A stretch of 64,000 bases of DNA, taken from Daphnia pulex. Lineage: Eukaryota > Arthropoda > Branchiopoda > Diplostraca > Daphniidae. This document shows, in pieces, positions 58,501 through 64,000 of this stretch (the stretch's first letter is position 1; every line of letters starts with the position of its first letter). Where the stretch lies: the NCBI RefSeq assembly GCF_021134715.1, contig NC_060017.1, positions 6,262,001-6,326,000 of the forward strand, read 5' to 3'. Under the pieces are notes generated by a model. It was not told the DNA's origin. It saw only the letters and a list, made by a program, of their open reading frames with translations, and did not search any database. The position numbers and the translations under genes are program-made.

Positions 58501-59852
58501 GTATTAAATCAGTCGGAGCAAATGTTCTACCGAACTGCCCACGACAAGCGGTGGTGGCAGGTGCCTTCAGTATTACCAGTCGAATTGCAGCTCAAGAGCG
58601 CTAATTGGCTCAACGTTTCGTCCATTTTTAAACGTCAAAGTTCTCGCTTCGAACTCGCCGTGACCAATTCACGGATTTGTTTGGCTCTTATTGGATCTTC
58701 CATCTTGATGACTGCTCAAAACTTGTCAGGTAACCAGATTTTTTTGTGACATGTTGAACAAGTTGTAATTCCATTTCTATAACAGGATATGCGTGGGATA
58801 AAATTGCCTGGAGTGATGGACGCTATTACAACACTATTGAATCGTGGCGTATTTTGAGTACCAATGGGTTTAACGATGACAAGAAATCGGGCGTCGTTTG
58901 GCTAGTGGACGACAAGGATCGTCTGTATTGTTTTTACGGCGAGGAACAATTAGAACAGGTGTCTCTGCCAACGGATAGCCCCGTCCGGCACCTTTCAGTT
59001 GTAGGCAACCAACTTTGGCTATTGACTGTTTGGGGCGAAATCTTTGTCCGTGTGAGGAATTCGAATCCAGTTGGCAACGGCTGGATTCAGTTATCAACTG
59101 CTCAGTTCCAGTCCAACAACAAGCTGTGCCACGTATCGCTAGGTCCAGATTTGGCTTGGGCCTGTGATGAACATGGGCAAATCTATTTTCGATCCGGTGA
59201 CAACGGACCACCTACTTTTCTGGCTCCCGCCTGGATCGCTGTAGATGAACTGGACATTAAATTCAAAGAGGTAAAATTCACAAATGTGAAATCAAATTGA
59301 AGGTGACGCTAATCTTTCTTTTATAGATCCACGTAGCTCCTAATCTGGACGTCTGGGCATTAGATAAGAATGGCCACGTTTACGTCAGAGAAGGTGTAAC
59401 GCGAGAGCTACCGATCGGCACTTCATGGACAATAGTCCAAGGAATCCAAGCTACTCAACTCACCGTCAGGTATTCGTTTTCGCAAAACTACCTGTTTTGT
59501 TATAACTAAATTGTATACCATTATTATTAGTGAAAGTGCCGTTTGGGCGTTGACAAACAGTGGCTCCATTTATCGCCGAAGTGGCATCACCCAACAGAAT
59601 TATTGTGGAAATAATTGGGACCTGATTCCCGGCTCATTTAAATTTATTTCTGGTGAGCCGTCATTACGGATTCAAGAGTTTAAACATAATTATTTGTGGG
59701 TTTCATTTCTTTCAGTTACCATTGATGACAAGTTGTGGGTGTTGGACTCTGTTGGTGCGCTTAAACAATTATTGACTTCGTCGCCGTTAAGAAGTGACGA
59801 AGGGAAACGTGACGAAATCCTACATCTAGACGAAGATTGGGTCTTACTTTAA
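55597..59852 (+). CDS. TECPR2-like protein (WD40 plus tectonin propeller)
   Basis: Eight exons (55597-55986, 56054-57754, 57822-58148, 58216-58729, 58786-59270, 59327-59469, 59531-59652, 59716-59852) close in phase and give about 1,272 aa. The ATG at 55597 (AGCATGAG) is the first true start. The N-terminal third is a WD40-type propeller (VALGS-like VLGSNAGVLFWFSR, GEHKSAITSLCWDGSG, LSGDEQGVVFLS). A Ser/Pro/Glu-rich middle follows (exon 2, second half). The C-terminal half carries repeated tectonin-type strands (WLLTVWGEIFVR, WACDEHGQIYFRSG, VWALDKNGHVYVREG, VWALTNSGSIYRRSG). TECPR2 acts in autophagy and ER-exit-site/lysosome trafficking. The last residues LDEDWVLL form an acidic W-x-x-L motif like the C-terminal LC3-interacting region of vertebrate TECPR2. 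TECPR1 is excluded by architecture: no dysferlin or PH domain is seen. Confidence 0.88.
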
Positions 59853-60515
59853 TGCCTAAAAAATTGCCGAGTGACCGTAGATTGCAAGACAGATGTAAAG
59901 TTATATTACAATAATTTATGTCGACTTATATAATATCACTAATTATTTCGCCTTATAGAATTTTTATCGATAAAATGACGATTTTTCATGTTTCAATTAT
60001 CACAATGATTTGACGTATTTTAAAATAAATTCTAGACGTGATTTCCTACCAAAAAATACATTCAAACCAAAATACTTGCAATTAAATTAGTTTTTTGAAA
60101 TATTTGTTAGTCACAAATATTATATGACAATTCGACAAATGAGCTTAAGTTGAAATAACGTAATCATCACCTCATTTTCCGCAATTCATGGCAGCGAAGC
60201 GACCAAAGATAAAGAAGAGTGGCAGAGTTACAAATACTACAAATAATAAAAAATAATAAGTTCGTTATTTAAAAAAAAAGAATGATTGAATTATTTGCTA
60301 GCATTACGCATTCAAGAATATGACGGGTTGAGTCAGATGTCAGATCGGATCAGGTTTGGTTAGCGCGTTATTTTATGGGCGCTGTTTGCCTGTATTTCTT
60401 TTAGCCTGAGGCGCGCGAGTCGAGACTAGAAACTAGATCTGGCAACAAAGCAGTTGGTCGACAGTATAATTTCGGCTTTTCTGTTGCTCGTCCATTGAAT
60501 TTCCTCTGTGTCATC
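59853..60515. other. Intergenic region upstream of Rpt3
   Basis: Contains the TECPR2-like 3' UTR, with a candidate polyadenylation signal AATAAA at 60024-60029, and the Rpt3 promoter and 5' UTR. No clear TATA box was seen, as is common for housekeeping genes. Nothing else was recognised. Confidence 0.5.
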
Positions 60516-62117
<1,602 letters not shown>

Positions 62118-62356
62118 ATTCTCTTTTGTATCTAAACAACAAAACAAACAATACACATCAGATTCTGTTCGAAAAAATAGTCGTCCTCTCTACCGCTAGG
62201 TGACCTATAGAACAACCTGTCTCAATGTTATTTGCGTCTGCACTTTCCGAGTATTTTAGCTTAGCCAGTCGTAATCGGACGTTTTAACTAGTAGTATGAT
62301 TCATTTTTGGTCCTTATCTTCAATTGGCCGTTCTGTGTTTTGAAGGATAAGTGAAT
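62118..62356. other. Short spacer, Rpt3 to SID-1-like gene
   Basis: Only 239 bp separate the Rpt3 stop from the next ATG on the same strand, so the Rpt3 3' UTR and the next promoter must be compact or overlap. No motif stands out. Confidence 0.5.
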
Positions 62357-64000
62357 ATGGATACCGCTACAAAAATTAAGTTGCTTACGGTAACCGCTCT
62401 CGTTACTGCTTTGTTGGGAACTTATTTTACTGCACTGCACATCGACAGTCTTGCCAGGGAGAGATATATTTTCAAACGTTGGTTACTTTTATTCCACTTG
62501 CTTTTAACATTTTAATAACGTAAATCTCTTTCGTTAAAAATAGGAAATAGTCATTCAGTTGTCAGGAAAGACTTGAGTTATGAAAATTCAGTGTCCCGAT
62601 ATCAGCAAAAGGTGCATACCAAAGTCATAGATGCAAAACTGTTTCAAAAATACAGTTTTAATGTGAACTCAACATTGGAATATATTTTCCAGTATTCATA
62701 CAAACAAGATGTAAGTATATAAATCAAATCACTCTCAAGGGAAATCGGTTAAAATAACAGTAACTCTGTTGTCTGATACTTACTTTTAGATTGCTGCAAA
62801 TCAAGCTTTATCTGTACAGGTTGCTAGCAAAACTGCTTTCAGAGAAAATCCTGTTCTTGTAGTTGTTAGACAACAAAAAGCAGTTTTGTCATGGCAACTT
62901 CCGCTTTTACTAGAAACATCAAGTGGATGGTAAACTGCCACATTTTTCCTGACTGATGTCATTTGCACTAACAATTATATTTTATGTTAGGCAAGAATAC
63001 AGCAGTGTAAGCCGCCAGCTTTGCACTGAGCCCTTACAACGCAACATGTCTGTAGAGCACGAATTTTTTCTTGGTGTGTCAACATCAGATCCTAAAAACT
63101 TGAGCTTCGTAGCTTCTGTTACTCCCGTTGAAGATTTTGTTGTCGAGTAAGTATACACATCGGGTTTGGATAATGTTTATTTCTGTCAATAAAATTATGT
63201 TTAACTTTCAGATTAGACGGAAATCATACAGTCACACTGACGGCTTCTGAGCCGAAGTATTATCAATTTCTGTTTCCGGAAGGCGTTACAAATGTACTAC
63301 TTACAGTTACATCGGACGATAATTATTGCATGTCAGTCTCTATTCAAAACTTAACGGTACTAGCAAATTTTTAATTCTTGATCCAGTGCCGTGTTTTATA
63401 GCTAAAACTTTTGCAATTCTAGTGTCCTGTATTCGATATGGACCATGATTTAAAGTATGATGGCATATGGCAAACTCTTATGAACAAGACTGGAATGACG
63501 ATAAGCGTAAGTGATATCTAATATCGCATTACATTGGAAAAAGTTATATTAAAGCTCGGTATTCTGTTCAGCGAGAACGATTTCCCTATGGATTTTTCTT
63601 TGTTTTCGTCGTCAAAGCTGACGATTTTGAATGCACAGGAAAGCGAATTAATCCACCACCTCTGAGAAAGAAAACTGTTCATTTTACTATCCATGAAAAG
63701 GTAGTATATATTATTGCATCACGTTAAATTTACGTTTAATCCACCAACCGCATCTAGGTTAGTTACATTGACTTCATGGCAGCTGTTATCGGAGTTCTTG
63801 GAATATTTGCGCTCTTCTACATTGGGGCTTTTGTCTCCTTTTGTTTCAATTGTAGAAAGTAAGTAATTTCTTTATTAATTGCACGGAACTAACACAGGAA
63901 AATGTTAATGCTATTTCTACTCTCTTGTCCGTTATTTCTAGCACCGTACCCGATGAACTGGAGCCGAGTTTACTTGAAGTACGGAACAGACCCACGCGTT
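62357..64000 (+). CDS. SID-1/SIDT transmembrane family protein, 5' part
   Basis: Nine exons are visible: 62357-62477, 62544-62710, 62790-62929, 62991-63146, 63212-63356, 63423-63506, 63572-63700, 63758-63858 and 63942 onward, running off the window. An N-terminal hydrophobic segment (LLTVTALVTALLGTYFTAL) acts as signal or anchor. The extracellular region carries N-glycosylation-type sites and SID-1 family landmarks: VLSWQLPL, CPVFDMDHDLKYDGIWQTL, FPYGFFFVFVVKADDFEC. The first core membrane helix follows (IDFMAAVIGVLGIFALFYIGAFVSF) and then a cytosolic loop (NTVPDELEPSLLEV). SID-1 in worms imports double-stranded RNA; vertebrate SIDT proteins act in lysosomal nucleic-acid or sterol handling, so the arthropod role is open. 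The later membrane helices lie beyond the window. Confidence 0.85.

Overview
The window reads as arthropod nuclear DNA. Genes have many exons, most introns are about 55-75 bp with GT-AG ends, and two genes have kilobase introns. Together with the protein similarities this suggests a branchiopod crustacean such as Daphnia; the species is an inference. All homology calls come from recalled protein families, not from a search. Exon limits were set by reading splice sites and checking that phases close.

Layout. (1) 1-5,150 is a decayed, repeat-rich segment. It holds a frameshifted tubulin-cofactor-D remnant, a long fold-back inverted repeat and other inverted copies. (2) 5,670-14,912 (-) is a complete MAP3K4/MEKK4-type kinase of 22 coding exons, about 1,571 aa. 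Its 3.1-kb kinase-domain intron contains a complete 10-exon secreted fibrinogen-domain gene on the opposite strand (7,250-9,651 +). (3) 16,764-18,076 (+) is a two-exon gene of unknown function with a good TATA box. (4) 20,142-46,160 (-) is a tomosyn (STXBP5-like) gene of about 26 kb, with WD40 propellers and a C-terminal R-SNARE. It shows two alternative, phase-matched exons at the same place in the transcript and two very long, low-complexity introns. (5) 46,161-52,475 is mostly non-coding. (6) 52,476-54,350 holds two small convergent genes. The first has a convincing Hairy/Orange domain without a bHLH domain; the second has a weaker Orange-like segment. (7) 55,597-59,852 (+) is a TECPR2-like autophagy protein with a possible LC3-interacting motif at its extreme C terminus. 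(8) 60,516-62,117 (+) is the 26S proteasome ATPase Rpt3/PSMC4. (9) 62,357 to the window end (+) is the 5' part of a SID-1/SIDT transmembrane-family gene.

These are ordinary housekeeping and neuronal genes with no operon-like logic. No tRNA, rRNA or CRISPR array was recognised. The items most worth following are the tomosyn alternative exon pair, the pair of bHLH-less Orange-type genes, the gene nested in the MAP3K4 kinase domain, and the fold-back element.
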